Positions 6,596 through 15,137 are shown, counted from the stretch's first letter. The stretch is DNA of 64,000 nucleotides from Paractinoplanes abujensis (GCF_014204895.1 NZ_JACHMF010000001.1:3224001-3288000), one strand, 5' to 3'. Translations and numbers: made by a program. Notes: generated by a model from the sequence alone, not told the origin.

Positions 6596-9070
6596 CTAGC
6601 TCACGACGACCTCCACCCGGACCGTCGCCCCGGCCGGCGCGGGTGGCACGACCACGCCGTCGATCGGCGCGCCGTCCACGATCACCTGCGCGGGGTGCCC
6701 GGCCTCCCGGCGTACGGAGATCTCGTAGGTCGCACCCCGGAACACGCGGGTCGCCGTGAAGCCCGGCCAGTCCGACGGCAGCACCGGATCGATCCGCAGC
6801 CCGTCGAGCTCGGGGCGGATACCGAGAATCCACTGGGTGATCGCCACGTAGTTCCACGCCGCCGTGCCGGTGAGCCAGGAGTTCTTGGCCTCGCCGTGCG
6901 TGGGCGCGTCCTTGCCCGCGATCATCTGCGCGTAGACGTACGGCTCGCAGCGGTGCACCTCGCTGACCGCCTCGCGGGCCGACGGGTTGATCCGCCGGTA
7001 GTAGTCGAACGCGCGGTCGCCGTTACCGGTCATCGCCTCGGCGATCATGATCCACGGGTTGGTGTGGCAGAAGATGCCGGCGTTCTCCTTGTAGCCCGGC
7101 GGGTAGGACGAGATCTCGCCCAGCTCGATGCGGTAACTCGTGTACGCCGGCTGCTGCAGCACGATGCCGTGCGGGGTGGCCAGCCGCTCGGCCACGCTGT
7201 CGAGGGCCTGCGCGGCCAGCCCGTCGTCGAGGCCGACCCCGCCCAGCACGCACATGCCCTGGGGCTCGATGAAGATCTGGCCCTCGTCGTTCTCGCCGGA
7301 GCCGATCGGGTTGCCGTAGAAGTCGTACGCCCGGCGGAACCACGCGCCGTCCCAGCCGTGCTCGACGATCACACCGGTCATCTTCTCGGCCGCGGCCAGG
7401 CATTCGGCCGCCTCCGCGTCGAGCCCGCGCTGCCCGGCCAGCCCGGCCAGCTCCTTGGCGGCCAGCACGAACTGCCCGGCGATGAAGACCGACTCGGCCG
7501 TGCCCCCGGTGACGTTCTCGGTGGTCTGGAACGGCTCGCCCGGGGTGTCGGAGAAACAGTTGAGGTTGAGGCAGTCGTTCCAGTCGGCCCGCCCGATCAG
7601 CGGCAGGCCGTGCGGGCCGAGCCGCTCCTGCGTGTAGCGCAGCGACCGTTGCAGATGCTCGTAGAGCGGCGCCTCGCTGCCGGGCTCGTTGTCGTACGGG
7701 ACCGGCTCGTCCAGGATCGACGCGTCGCCGGTCTCCTTGACGTACGCGGCGACGCCGAGGATCAGCCAGAGCGGGTCGTCGTTGAAGCCGTCGCCGATGT
7801 CGTTGTTGCCGCGCTTGGTCAGCGGCTGATACTGGTGGTACGCGCCGCCGGTGGCCATCTGGGTGGCCGCGATGTCGAGGATCCGCTCGCGGGCCCGTTC
7901 CGGCACCATGTGGACGAAGCCGACCAGGTCCTGATTGGAGTCGCGGAAGCCCATGCCGCGGCCGATGCCCGACTCGAAGAACGACGTCGAGCGGCTCAGG
8001 TTGAAGGTCATCATGTTCTGGTACGCGTTCCAGACGTTGACCATCCGGTTCGTGTCCGCGTCGGGGGTCGACACGTGCAGCCCGCCGAGCAGCTTGTCCC
8101 AGCCGGCACGCAGCGTGGCGAAGCCCTCCTCGACCGTCTCCGGGCGTAGCCAGCGTTCGATCACCGGCCGTACGTGCCGCTTGTTGAGCGTTTGCGAGCC
8201 GGGCGGGTCGAACTTGTCGTCGCGCGGGTTCTCGGCGTAGCCGAGCACGAAACTGATCTCCCGCGTCTCCCCCGGAGCCAGACCCAGCCGTACGTGGTGG
8301 CTCCCGATCGGCTGCCACCCGTGCGCGAGCGAGTCGGTGGCCGCGCCGCGCTCGACGGCTTCCGGGTTGTCCCAGCCGCGGTAGGCGCCGAGGAAGCTCT
8401 CGCGCTGCGTGTCGAACCCGGCCAGCGGTTCCGAGCAGGCGAAGTACGCGAAGTGGTCGCGCCGCTCGCGGTACTCGGTCTTGTGGTAGATCACCCCGTC
8501 GGCGACCTCGACCTGCCCCGTGGAGAAGTTGCGCTGGAAATTGGTGGCGTCGTCCTGCGCGTCCCACAGGCAGAACTCGACCGACGAGAACAGCGAGAGC
8601 TCGGCCGCGGTGTCACGCTCGTTGGTGACCCGGACGCGCCACACCTCGAGCGTTTCGCCGAGCGGTACGAAGTAGAGGGTCTCCGCCCGGATCTTCCGGT
8701 AGGAGGAGGCGATCTGCGTGTACGAGAGGCCGTGGCGGCACTCGTAGTCGTCGAGTTCGCTGCGGGTGGGCTGCCAGGACGGGGACCAGAAGTCGCCGGT
8801 GACGTCGTCGCGCACGTACAGGTAGCGGCCGCCGAGGTCGAACGGCGCGTTGTTGTAGCGGTAGCGGGTGAGCCGGCGCAGCTTGGCGTCGCGGTAGAAC
8901 GAGTAGCCACCCGCGGTGTTGGAGACGATGCCGAAGTACGCCTCGGTGCCCAGGTAGTTGATCCAGGGCAGCGGGGTGTCCGGCCGTTCGATGACGTATT
9001 CACGCCGCTCGTCGTCGAAGTGTCCGTAGCGCAACAGGTCCCCCTCGGTCTTCTTTGGGAGCGCTCCCAT
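6596..9070 (-). CDS. GH94 family glycoside phosphorylase, probably cellobiose phosphorylase
   Basis: This is an 824-residue enzyme. It starts LRYGHFDDERREYVIERPDT, has the central block MGFRDSNQDLVGFVHMVP, and carries the catalytic general acid Asp in GRADWNDCLNL at about residue 493. These features and the length match cellobiose phosphorylases of GH94, which split cellobiose with phosphate into glucose and glucose-1-phosphate in the cytoplasm. Other GH94 specificities (cellodextrin, chitobiose) are possible, but the length, the DWNDC context and the CelR/CebR box favour cellobiose. In-frame upstream starts exist at 9109 (GTG) and 9088 (ATG). I chose ATG 9070 because an AGGTGA site precedes it and a -10-like CATAAC overlaps the earlier candidates. 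No sugar transporter or LacI regulator lies beside it, so control must be in trans. Confidence 0.93.
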   Translation of the reverse strand: MGALPKKTEGDLLRYGHFDDERREYVIERPDTPLPWINYLGTEAYFGIVSNTAGGYSFYRDAKLRRLTRYRYNNAPFDLGGRYLYVRDDVTGDFWSPSWQPTRSELDDYECRHGLSYTQIASSYRKIRAETLYFVPLGETLEVWRVRVTNERDTAAELSLFSSVEFCLWDAQDDATNFQRNFSTGQVEVADGVIYHKTEYRERRDHFAYFACSEPLAGFDTQRESFLGAYRGWDNPEAVERGAATDSLAHGWQPIGSHHVRLGLAPGETREISFVLGYAENPRDDKFDPPGSQTLNKRHVRPVIERWLRPETVEEGFATLRAGWDKLLGGLHVSTPDADTNRMVNVWNAYQNMMTFNLSRSTSFFESGIGRGMGFRDSNQDLVGFVHMVPERARERILDIAATQMATGGAYHQYQPLTKRGNNDIGDGFNDDPLWLILGVAAYVKETGDASILDEPVPYDNEPGSEAPLYEHLQRSLRYTQERLGPHGLPLIGRADWNDCLNLNCFSDTPGEPFQTTENVTGGTAESVFIAGQFVLAAKELAGLAGQRGLDAEAAECLAAAEKMTGVIVEHGWDGAWFRRAYDFYGNPIGSGENDEGQIFIEPQGMCVLGGVGLDDGLAAQALDSVAERLATPHGIVLQQPAYTSYRIELGEISSYPPGYKENAGIFCHTNPWIMIAEAMTGNGDRAFDYYRRINPSAREAVSEVHRCEPYVYAQMIAGKDAPTHGEAKNSWLTGTAAWNYVAITQWILGIRPELDGLRIDPVLPSDWPGFTATRVFRGATYEISVRREAGHPAQVIVDGAPIDGVVVPPAPAGATVRVEVVVS
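9056..9069. promoter_or_regulatory. CelR/CebR-type operator on the GH94 start codon
   Basis: The perfect 14 bp palindrome TGGGAGCGCTCCCA is identical to the site known for the LacI-family cellulose/cellobiose regulators CelR (Thermobifida) and CebR (Streptomyces). It covers codons 1-5 of the GH94 gene, so the bound repressor would sit at the start of the transcript, and cellobiose or cellotriose would be expected to release it. The position is unusual, since such sites normally lie upstream of the start codon. Confidence 0.85.
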
Positions 9071-9135
9071 GAGCGTTTCACCTGTCATGTTATGTGTGAC
9101 GCCGTTCACTTAGCTAGGTCCGCTTCGTTCCGGCG

Positions 9136-10146
9136 CTACGGCACGAGCACCAGCCGGCCCCTCTGACCACCTTCGACCAGAAGCCGATGCGCGTCGGCCA
9201 CGTCGCCGAGAGCAAAGACCTTCCCCGTACGCAGGGTGAGGTGACCAGCGGCGGCCAATGCGGACAGTTCCGTCAGCCGCGCGCCGTCCGCGCAGACCTC
9301 CTGCACCACCACGGAGGTGGCGCGCAGGGCCGGCGGGGCGAAGGGTGCCACCAGCGCGACAAAAGTGCCCCCGCCGCGCACGGCCTCGTGCGCGGCCACC
9401 CCGATGACCGCGGTGTCGATCACCGCGTCGACCCCGCCCGGAACCAGCCGCCGTACGGCCTCCGCCAAGGCACCGTTCCGCGATCGCTCCTCCGCGCCGG
9501 CCACGTCGCGGGCGTCGGCCTCCGAGGACCGCGCACCCTCATCGGGCGTCGCGGAAGTGCGGGCGACGAACTCCGCGCCCCGCGAGCGCACCAGCGCCTC
9601 GTCGGCCGGGCCGGCCAGCCCCACCGTACGGATGCCGCGCAGCGCGGCCAGCTCCAGCACCAGCGTGCCCACTCCCCCGGCGGCCCCGGTGACCAGCAGC
9701 GTCTGCCCCGCCCGGAGTCCCGTCAGCCCCAGGCTGCGGTCGGCGGTCAAGCCGAGCAGCGGCAGCGTCGCGGCCTCGACCGGCGAGGCGCCCGCCGGGG
9801 CCGGGGCGACCGCTGACTCGTCCAGGACGACCAGTTCGGCCTGCGTGCCCCGGCCCGACAGCACGTCGCGCAGGCCGATCACCGCGTCGCCCGGCGCGAA
9901 CCGCCGCACCCCCTCCCCCACCCGGTCGATCTCACCGCTGACGTCCCAGCCCAGCCCGATCGGCGGCGCGGCGGCCAGCAACCCGGCCCGCGCCAGGGCC
10001 CCGTCGCGGGTCGAGATGTCGATACGGTTGACGCAGGCCGCCGCCACCCGGATGCGGACCTGTCCGGGCCCCGGCTCGGGCGACGCGACCTCGGCCACGT
10101 CGAGCACCTCGGGGCCACCGAACTTACGGATCACTACAGCTCTCAT
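9136..10146 (-). CDS. Zinc-independent MDR family quinone oxidoreductase-like protein
   Basis: This is a 336-residue medium-chain dehydrogenase/reductase. The N-terminal GroES-like domain starts MRAVVIRKFGGPEVLDVAEV. The NADP(H)-binding Rossmann domain carries TLLVTGAAGGVGTL at about residues 165-180. The structural-zinc cysteines are absent, placing it with the QOR/zeta-crystallin branch rather than true alcohol dehydrogenases. An Arg/Glu/Asp-rich insert (about residues 205-235) is less typical. It is divergent from the HxlR gene at 10225 with a 78-base spacer, the common arrangement for HxlR-controlled reductases responding to quinones or aldehydes. Confidence 0.9.
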   Translation of the reverse strand: MRAVVIRKFGGPEVLDVAEVASPEPGPGQVRIRVAAACVNRIDISTRDGALARAGLLAAAPPIGLGWDVSGEIDRVGEGVRRFAPGDAVIGLRDVLSGRGTQAELVVLDESAVAPAPAGASPVEAATLPLLGLTADRSLGLTGLRAGQTLLVTGAAGGVGTLVLELAALRGIRTVGLAGPADEALVRSRGAEFVARTSATPDEGARSSEADARDVAGAEERSRNGALAEAVRRLVPGGVDAVIDTAVIGVAAHEAVRGGGTFVALVAPFAPPALRATSVVVQEVCADGARLTELSALAAAGHLTLRTGKVFALGDVADAHRLLVEGGQRGRLVLVP

Positions 10147-10224
10147 ACCTGGAACGCTAGGAACGGAACCCGTACGGCCGGAAGAAGGCACTCGCAGGTG
10201 CCCAGGGAACCCGGAGGACACGCC

Positions 10225-10629
10225 ATGACCACGATCCCGGCCGCCGACCGGCGCGAGCACCGGCGCCACGAATACAACGCCGAGCTGGCAGGTTGCCCCG
10301 GCCACGAGGTGCTGGCCATCCTGGGCGAGAAGTGGGTGACCCTGGTGCTGGCGGCACTGGCCGAGGGCCCGCTGCGGCACGCCGCCCTGGCCCGCGAAGT
10401 GGCCGGGGCCAGCCAGAAGATGCTCACGCAGACGCTGCGCCGGTTGGAACGCGACGGCCTGCTGACCCGCACGGTGACGGCGGCGGTGCCGGTGCAGGTC
10501 GACTATCGGCTCACGCCCCTGGGGCAGGCGCTGCTGCCGCTGCAACGCGCCATCCTGGGCTGGGGCGAGACCCACGTCGGCGCGATCCGGGCCGCCCGTG
10601 CCGCCTACGACTCCACAGTGGTCCGCTAG
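10225..10629 (+). CDS. HxlR family transcriptional regulator
   Basis: This is a 134-residue winged-helix regulator of the HxlR type: CPGHEVLAILGEKWVTLVLA, then GASQKMLTQTLRRLERDGLL and the wing VDYRLTPLGQALL. It has the conserved early Cys (about residue 24) that in related regulators senses electrophiles. The start is ATG 10225, preceded by a GGAGG site; an upstream in-frame GTG at 10198 lacks one. It probably represses the divergent oxidoreductase. The next gene starts 9 bases after its stop. Confidence 0.9.
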   Translation: MTTIPAADRREHRRHEYNAELAGCPGHEVLAILGEKWVTLVLAALAEGPLRHAALAREVAGASQKMLTQTLRRLERDGLLTRTVTAAVPVQVDYRLTPLGQALLPLQRAILGWGETHVGAIRAARAAYDSTVVR

Positions 10630-10638
10630 CTTGGGGCG

Positions 10639-12324
10639 ATGACGACGACCGAGCTGCTCGCGGCGCTGCCGTTGCTCACCGCGCGGATCCCGGCCGCTCC
10701 CGCCCGCCGCCTGGGCCGCCTCGGCGCGCCCGAGGAGGCGGATCCGCACGGTCCGGCACGAGACTGGGACGGCTCCGAGCCGGCGACCGTCCTGCGCGCG
10801 CTGGGTCCGCTGCCGGTCGAGCGTCTGCTGGGCGCGCTCGAGCTCACCGTCGGCGCACACAACTGGGACGGCTGGCCCGACCTGCTGGCCGGCCTGCCCG
10901 CAGCACCCGCCTTCACCCGGTACGGTTTCCTCTCGTTCGGCACCGAGAGCGACACGACCTCCGCCGTCGCCCTGCTCGAACGGCTGCGTCCCGGCCTGGC
11001 CGGTGTGGTGCTGGCCCGGGTCCGCGAACTGGCCACGCAACCGCAGATCGCCGGGATGCTGACCGCCTCACCGGAGGTGACCGACGAGCCCGGGATCGCC
11101 GCCGCGCACGGCGCCGCCCACCTGGGCCTGGCCGTGGCGGTGGCCGCCGCGGCGCTGCACCAGGCCGACCCGCCGGTGGTGGTCGACCGGGTCGCCGCCG
11201 CCATCGGGCTCGGCATCGCCGCGGCCGCCTCGCTGCTGCGCGGGACGCCGATGCCGGCCGCGTACGCCCCGGCCCTGCGGGCCCGGATCCGCGCCGAATA
11301 CCTGCTGCCCAGCCACAGCTCCCGCCGGGTGACCGTCACCGGGCACCGGTTCGGGCTGACCGAGCACGAGCTGCCCAAGACGGCCGGCTTCGGCGCCAAC
11401 GGCCTGGTCGCCGTGGTGGACGGCGGCGTGGTGATCCGGACCGGCGCCGACCACGGCAGCATCCCGGTCGACCTGCTGGTGCTGGCCGAGCCGCCGGCCG
11501 AGGTGGACGCCGGCTGGGAGGAGATCGTCGAGGTCAGCTGGCACGCCGCCGAGGGCCGCGCCGTGCTGTCGCCGCCCGACGGCAGCCGCCGGGTCGCTTC
11601 CACCCCGCCGTGGCCGGGCGACTACCGGCTGCGCGTCCACGCGCGCGGCCGCGACGAGCAGGACGCCGAGTTCGAGGCGTACCGGCTCGTGGTGTGGGCG
11701 GCCCCGGCCGCGCCGCAGACCGTCCTGCAGCGGACCGACCGGCTCGGTCACCGGCTGCGCGGCGAGCCCGAACCCGTACGGGCCCCGAAGCCCGAACACG
11801 CGTACCGGTGGATCGGCCGGACCCCGCTGACCGTGGCGGCCACAGTCACCGTCGGCACGGGCACGACCGCGGCCGAAGCGCTGCGCGCGTTCCGGGCGGG
11901 CGGCGACCCGGCGCCCATCGACCAGCTCCGTCCCACCGGACCCTGGGCGATGGTTCTCGACCTGGGCGGCGCGGTGCTGATCGTGGAGGAGAACGGCTTC
12001 GAGGGTTCACGGGCCGACGTGCTGCAGGCCCTCTCGACCGGCGGCCGGGCAGCCAGCATGTTCTGGAACGTCAACGCCAACACCCGGCTCTCCTTCGCCG
12101 CGGCGGGCGAGATGCTGAGCTCGTTCGAGCCGTACACGCCTCTCATCGGCGAAGTTCCGCCCGAGGTCGCCCCGGCGCTCGACGGACTCGACCTCGGCGG
12201 GCCGGGCGGGCGTACGGAGATGGGTCTGGTGGCGGTCGAGCGCTTCACCGGCCACGCCCTCACCGAGGCCGACCTGACCCGCCTGTACGACGCCGGTGTC
12301 GGCTACCCGCTGACGCGCCCCTAG
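10639..12324 (+). CDS. Uncharacterised protein with C-terminal DUF6461-like domain
   Basis: This is a 561-residue cytoplasmic protein with no signal peptide. The last 130 residues (IEENGFEGSRADVLQALS-type block, here read as IVEENGFEGSRADVLQALST, followed by MFWNVNANTRLSFAAAG) look like the actinobacterial DUF6461 domain. The first 430 residues are Ala-rich, with a central Ala-rich helical hairpin (about 155-205) and a beta-rich part; I recognise no family there. The start lies 9 bases after the HxlR gene, so they are probably co-transcribed. Some DUF6461 proteins are annotated near polymorphic toxin loci; no toxin is visible here. Confidence 0.6.
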   Translation: MTTTELLAALPLLTARIPAAPARRLGRLGAPEEADPHGPARDWDGSEPATVLRALGPLPVERLLGALELTVGAHNWDGWPDLLAGLPAAPAFTRYGFLSFGTESDTTSAVALLERLRPGLAGVVLARVRELATQPQIAGMLTASPEVTDEPGIAAAHGAAHLGLAVAVAAAALHQADPPVVVDRVAAAIGLGIAAAASLLRGTPMPAAYAPALRARIRAEYLLPSHSSRRVTVTGHRFGLTEHELPKTAGFGANGLVAVVDGGVVIRTGADHGSIPVDLLVLAEPPAEVDAGWEEIVEVSWHAAEGRAVLSPPDGSRRVASTPPWPGDYRLRVHARGRDEQDAEFEAYRLVVWAAPAAPQTVLQRTDRLGHRLRGEPEPVRAPKPEHAYRWIGRTPLTVAATVTVGTGTTAAEALRAFRAGGDPAPIDQLRPTGPWAMVLDLGGAVLIVEENGFEGSRADVLQALSTGGRAASMFWNVNANTRLSFAAAGEMLSSFEPYTPLIGEVPPEVAPALDGLDLGGPGGRTEMGLVAVERFTGHALTEADLTRLYDAGVGYPLTRP

Positions 12325-12333
12325 GCCGGGAGT

Positions 12334-13023
12334 TCACCGGAGGCGGAGGCCGGCCAGCACCAAGGTGATGACGCCGTCCGCGTCGGCCTCGAACGCCGGA
12401 TGGTTGTAGGCCGAGCAGATGCCCTGCACGGCCATCATGACCGCGCCGGCGCCCACGTCGTCGCGGACGGTCCCGGAACGGACGGCGCCGGCCAGCAGAT
12501 CCGTGATGACCTGGCCCAGGGCCTGCGCACCCTCGGCCAGGGTGCCCGTTTGCCCGGCCATCAGCGTCGACAGGGTGCGGGCGAGGCCCTCGTGCGAGCG
12601 CAGGTGGTCGACGAAGGCCCGCAGGAAGGACTCCAGCGCCTCGTCGGCGGGGTGCGTCCTCTGCAGGTCGCGGGCCAGGTCGACGATCGCGGCCAGTTCC
12701 TCGCGGTAGACGGCCTCGGCCAGGGCCTCCCGCGTCGGGAAATGGCGGTAGAGCGTGCCGGTGCCGACCCCGGCCAGCTTGGCGAAATCGTCGAAGCGCA
12801 GGTCGAAGTCACCCCCCGCAAAGATCTCCCGCGCCTTGGCGACGAGGGCATCACGGTTGCGACGCGCATCGGCTCGCAGCGGTTTGGCTTCAGATCGCCG
12901 CGCCTCGGCCCCGGTCCGCGACGGCTTGGCTTCAGCCCCCGGCGGCACAGCTCCCGCCCCCGGCGGCACGGCTCCGGCCCGCGGCGGTTTGGCCCCGGCC
13001 CGCGGCGGTTTGGCATCGGTCAC
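12334..13023 (-). CDS. TetR family transcriptional regulator with repetitive N-terminal tail
   Basis: This 229-residue regulator has a TetR DNA-binding domain at about residues 50-100 (FDDFAKLAGVGTGTLYRHFP) and an all-helical ligand domain after it. The first 50 residues are a low-complexity tail of AKPPRAG/AVPPGAG repeats not seen in usual TetR proteins. I chose GTG 13023 because AGGGGGA lies 7 bases upstream; the longer version starting at 13071 would begin inside the operator. It is divergent from the reductase at 13119, and the spacer holds two copies of an operator-like palindrome. Confidence 0.88.
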   Translation of the reverse strand: MTDAKPPRAGAKPPRAGAVPPGAGAVPPGAEAKPSRTGAEARRSEAKPLRADARRNRDALVAKAREIFAGGDFDLRFDDFAKLAGVGTGTLYRHFPTREALAEAVYREELAAIVDLARDLQRTHPADEALESFLRAFVDHLRSHEGLARTLSTLMAGQTGTLAEGAQALGQVITDLLAGAVRSGTVRDDVGAGAVMMAVQGICSAYNHPAFEADADGVITLVLAGLRLR

Positions 13024-13047
13024 GCCGGTCCCCCTGAACGGTGCTTG

Positions 13048-13095
13048 TTGACAAGTGGAGACGATCTCCATATTTTCGAAGTGGAGACGATCTCC
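13048..13095 (+). promoter_or_regulatory. Consensus promoter with two TetR-type operators
   Basis: TTGACA (13048-13053) and TATTTT (13071-13076), 17 bases apart, form a near-consensus sigma-70-like promoter reading toward the reductase at 13119. The palindrome GGAGA-cga-TCTCC occurs twice with identical flanks: once inside the promoter spacer (13057-13069) and once over the expected transcription start (13083-13095). The 26 bp period puts both on nearly the same DNA face. This fits tight repression by the divergent TetR protein. Confidence 0.7.
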
Positions 13096-13118
13096 GATTA
13101 TAGGGCAGAGGGTGCACC

Positions 13119-14078
13119 ATGAAGATCCTGATGTTCGGCCGCGGCGTGATCAGTGCGGCATACGGGTGGGCCCTCGAGCGAGCGGGGCATCACGTGGAGT
13201 TCTACGTACGGCCGGGGCGTTCGGCGGCGTACGGAGAAGCCATTGACCTTGATCTGCTCGACGCCCGGCGGAAGCCCTGGGGCGAACGGGTCGTCGAGAC
13301 GTGGCCGGTGCGTTATCGCGAGTCGCTCGACGCCGACCACGACTTCGACCTGATCGTGCTCAGCGTGCAGCATTACAGCTTCGCGCAGGCCGCAGCGTTC
13401 CTGGGCCCGCGCGTCGGCCGCGCGACCGTGCTCGTTTTCAACAATCTGTGGGTCGAACCTCCCGCCGCGACCGAGGCCCTCCCCGCCGACCAGGTGGCCT
13501 GGGGCTTCCCCGGCGCCGGCGGCGGCTTCACCGACGACGGCACGCTCCGCGCGTCGCTGCTGCCGGTCGTCTTCTTCGGCACCCTCGACCGCCCGGCGAC
13601 CGAGCGTGAGCGAGTCGTTCGCGGGGTGTTCCGCGACGCCGGCTTCAAGCTGCGCGAAAGCGCCGACTTCCGGGGCTGGCTGCTGATCCACTTCGTGCAG
13701 AACGCGGGCCTGCACACGCAAAGCCTGCGCCGGGGCTCACTGGCCGGTCTGACCACCGCCGACGTACGCGAGTCGATCCTGGCCACCCGCGAACTGTTCC
13801 CCCTGCTCGAAGCGCGCGGCGTCGACCTGCGCCGGCACCGCGGCGACCTGCTGCCGTTCCGCGCGCCGGTGTGGCTGGCCGCGCCCGCGCTGGCTCGGCT
13901 GTTCAAGCACTTCCCCCCGATGCGCCGGGTCGTGCAGGCCCACGCCAACCCCGAGGAGCTGCGCGCGGTCTGCCGCGACACCCTGGCCGACGCCCGCCGC
14001 CTGGGCGTGACCGTGCCCCGGCTGGAGGCCGCCGAGCCCTACTTCGCCACCGCCGCACAAACGACCAACAAACACTAA
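13119..14078 (+). CDS. Ketopantoate reductase (ApbA/PanE)-like oxidoreductase
   Basis: This is a 319-residue protein. It starts MKILMFGRGVISAAYGWALE, a Rossmann nucleotide-binding motif (GRGVISAAYG in place of GxGxxG), followed by the family-typical FDLIVLSVQHY and an all-helical C-terminal domain. It is a member of the ketopantoate reductase superfamily, though tight TetR control suggests a catabolic or detoxifying dehydrogenase rather than housekeeping pantothenate synthesis. The last eight codons (AAQTTNKH) are formed by the first unit of the 43 bp repeat array that continues downstream, so the native C-terminus may have been replaced. Confidence 0.88.
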   Translation: MKILMFGRGVISAAYGWALERAGHHVEFYVRPGRSAAYGEAIDLDLLDARRKPWGERVVETWPVRYRESLDADHDFDLIVLSVQHYSFAQAAAFLGPRVGRATVLVFNNLWVEPPAATEALPADQVAWGFPGAGGGFTDDGTLRASLLPVVFFGTLDRPATERERVVRGVFRDAGFKLRESADFRGWLLIHFVQNAGLHTQSLRRGSLAGLTTADVRESILATRELFPLLEARGVDLRRHRGDLLPFRAPVWLAAPALARLFKHFPPMRRVVQAHANPEELRAVCRDTLADARRLGVTVPRLEAAEPYFATAAQTTNKH

Positions 14079-14690
14079 CCCTGATTGCGCGGTCACTACA
14101 CAAACGACCAACACACGCCAGCATGACCGCGCAGCCGTCACGCGAACGCCCACCGAACACCAACCCTGACCACGCAGGCGGCGCACAAACGACCAACAAA
14201 CGTCAGCCCGAGTTCCACCGCCGCGCTGCGCAAACGACCAGCAAAGGGCAACTCTGACTGTGCGACCGCCGCACAAACGAGCAACAAGCGCCAACCCCCG
14301 ACTGCGCGACTGCTACGCCAACAGCCAGCAAACGCCAACCCTGACTGCGCCGCCGCCGCACAAACGAGCAACAAGCGCCAACCCCTGACTGCGCGACTGC
14401 TACGCCAACAGCCAACAAACGCCAACCTTGACTGCGCCGCCGCCGCGCAACAGGCCAACAAACGCCAACCGTGACTGCGCCGCCGCCGCACGAACGAGCA
14501 ACAAGCGCCAACCCTGACTGCGCGGCCGCTGCGCGAACGCCAACCCCGACCGCGCAGTCGGCGCGCAAACGACCGACTAACGTCAACGTGACTGTGCAGC
14601 TGCCACGTAGACAACGCCGAACCTGATTGCGCCGCCGCTGCGCGGACGGCCGGCAAGCGCCCACCCTCGCCGCGTTGCCGCCAGCTTGAC
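14052..14690. repeat. Degenerate 43 bp minisatellite array, about 15 copies
   Basis: About fifteen head-to-tail units, mostly close to 43 bp, share the core caaacgaccaacaaacgcca followed by accctgactgcgc. Two adjacent pairs of units (about 14270-14355 and 14356-14441) are nearly identical, showing a recent 86 bp duplication; other units are more diverged and some are shortened. The unit length is not a multiple of three, so reading frames change between copies and it is unlikely to be coding, although minus-strand open frames run through it. The first unit lies within the end of the reductase gene. This array accounts for the gene-free stretch 14079-14750. Confidence 0.8.
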
Positions 14691-14750
14691 CCAGCGCTTG
14701 CAGGCCGGCCGCCAGCAGGGCCGGGACTGTTTCTTCGGCGCGCGCCCGGG

Positions 14751-15102
14751 GCGCTGGCCGGCCTGGGCATGGCCGAGCAGATGATCGCCGACAACGAGAT
14801 CGACCTGGCCGCCACCCGGGCCCTGCTGCTGACCGCGTGCCGGGCCCTGGACGCGGGCGGCCCGGCCCGCGAGGAGACGTCGCTGGCCAAGGTCTTCGGC
14901 GCCGAAGCCCTGCAGCGGGTGGCCGACCGGGGCGATGCAACTGTGCGGCGGGGCAGGGGTGTCGGCCGATCTGCCGGTGGCGCGGATCGCGCGCGAGATC
15001 CGGCCGTTCCGCGTCTACGACGGACCGTCCGAAGTGCACCGGGTGGCGCCGGCTAAGCGGGCGGTCCGCCGTTACGGGACGGTGATGCCGGGACCGGCGT
15101 AA
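14751..15102 (+). pseudogene. Frameshifted 3' remnant of an acyl-CoA dehydrogenase gene
   Basis: Two frames together give the C-terminal part of an acyl-CoA dehydrogenase. The first is MAEQMIADNEIDLAATRALL through ETSLAKVFGAEALQRVADR. After a frameshift near 14930-14940 comes MQLCGGAGVSADLPVARIAR, then EIRPFRVYDGPSEVHR and AKRAV. The late block matches the family's conserved CGGxGxs...IxRxxRdxRxxxIydGtsEvhr region. The N-terminal 250 or so residues and the catalytic Glu region are missing. The remnant begins directly after the 43 bp repeat array, which may mark the break point. Confidence 0.7.
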
Positions 15103-15124
15103 CGGGTCGGCGCTACGCCGGTCC
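15091..15124. terminator. Hairpin terminator
   Basis: This is a perfect 11 bp inverted repeat, GGACCGGCGTA / TACGCCGGTCC, with a 12-base loop. It lies 14 bases beyond the stop of the convergent secreted-protein gene and covers the end of the dehydrogenase remnant. Confidence 0.65.
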
Positions 15125-15137
15125 GGGTGTGATCCGC

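Noticed and set aside
14052..14690. CRISPR array
   Set aside because: The units are contiguous degenerate tandem repeats without unique spacers of constant length, and no cas gene is present.
14138..15039. Minus-strand open frames with repeated LLVCAAAAQSGLAF-like units across the 43 bp array
   Set aside because: The unit is 43 bp, not a multiple of three, so the peptide repeat cycles through different frames; there is no start signal or family, and it runs antisense into the dehydrogenase remnant.
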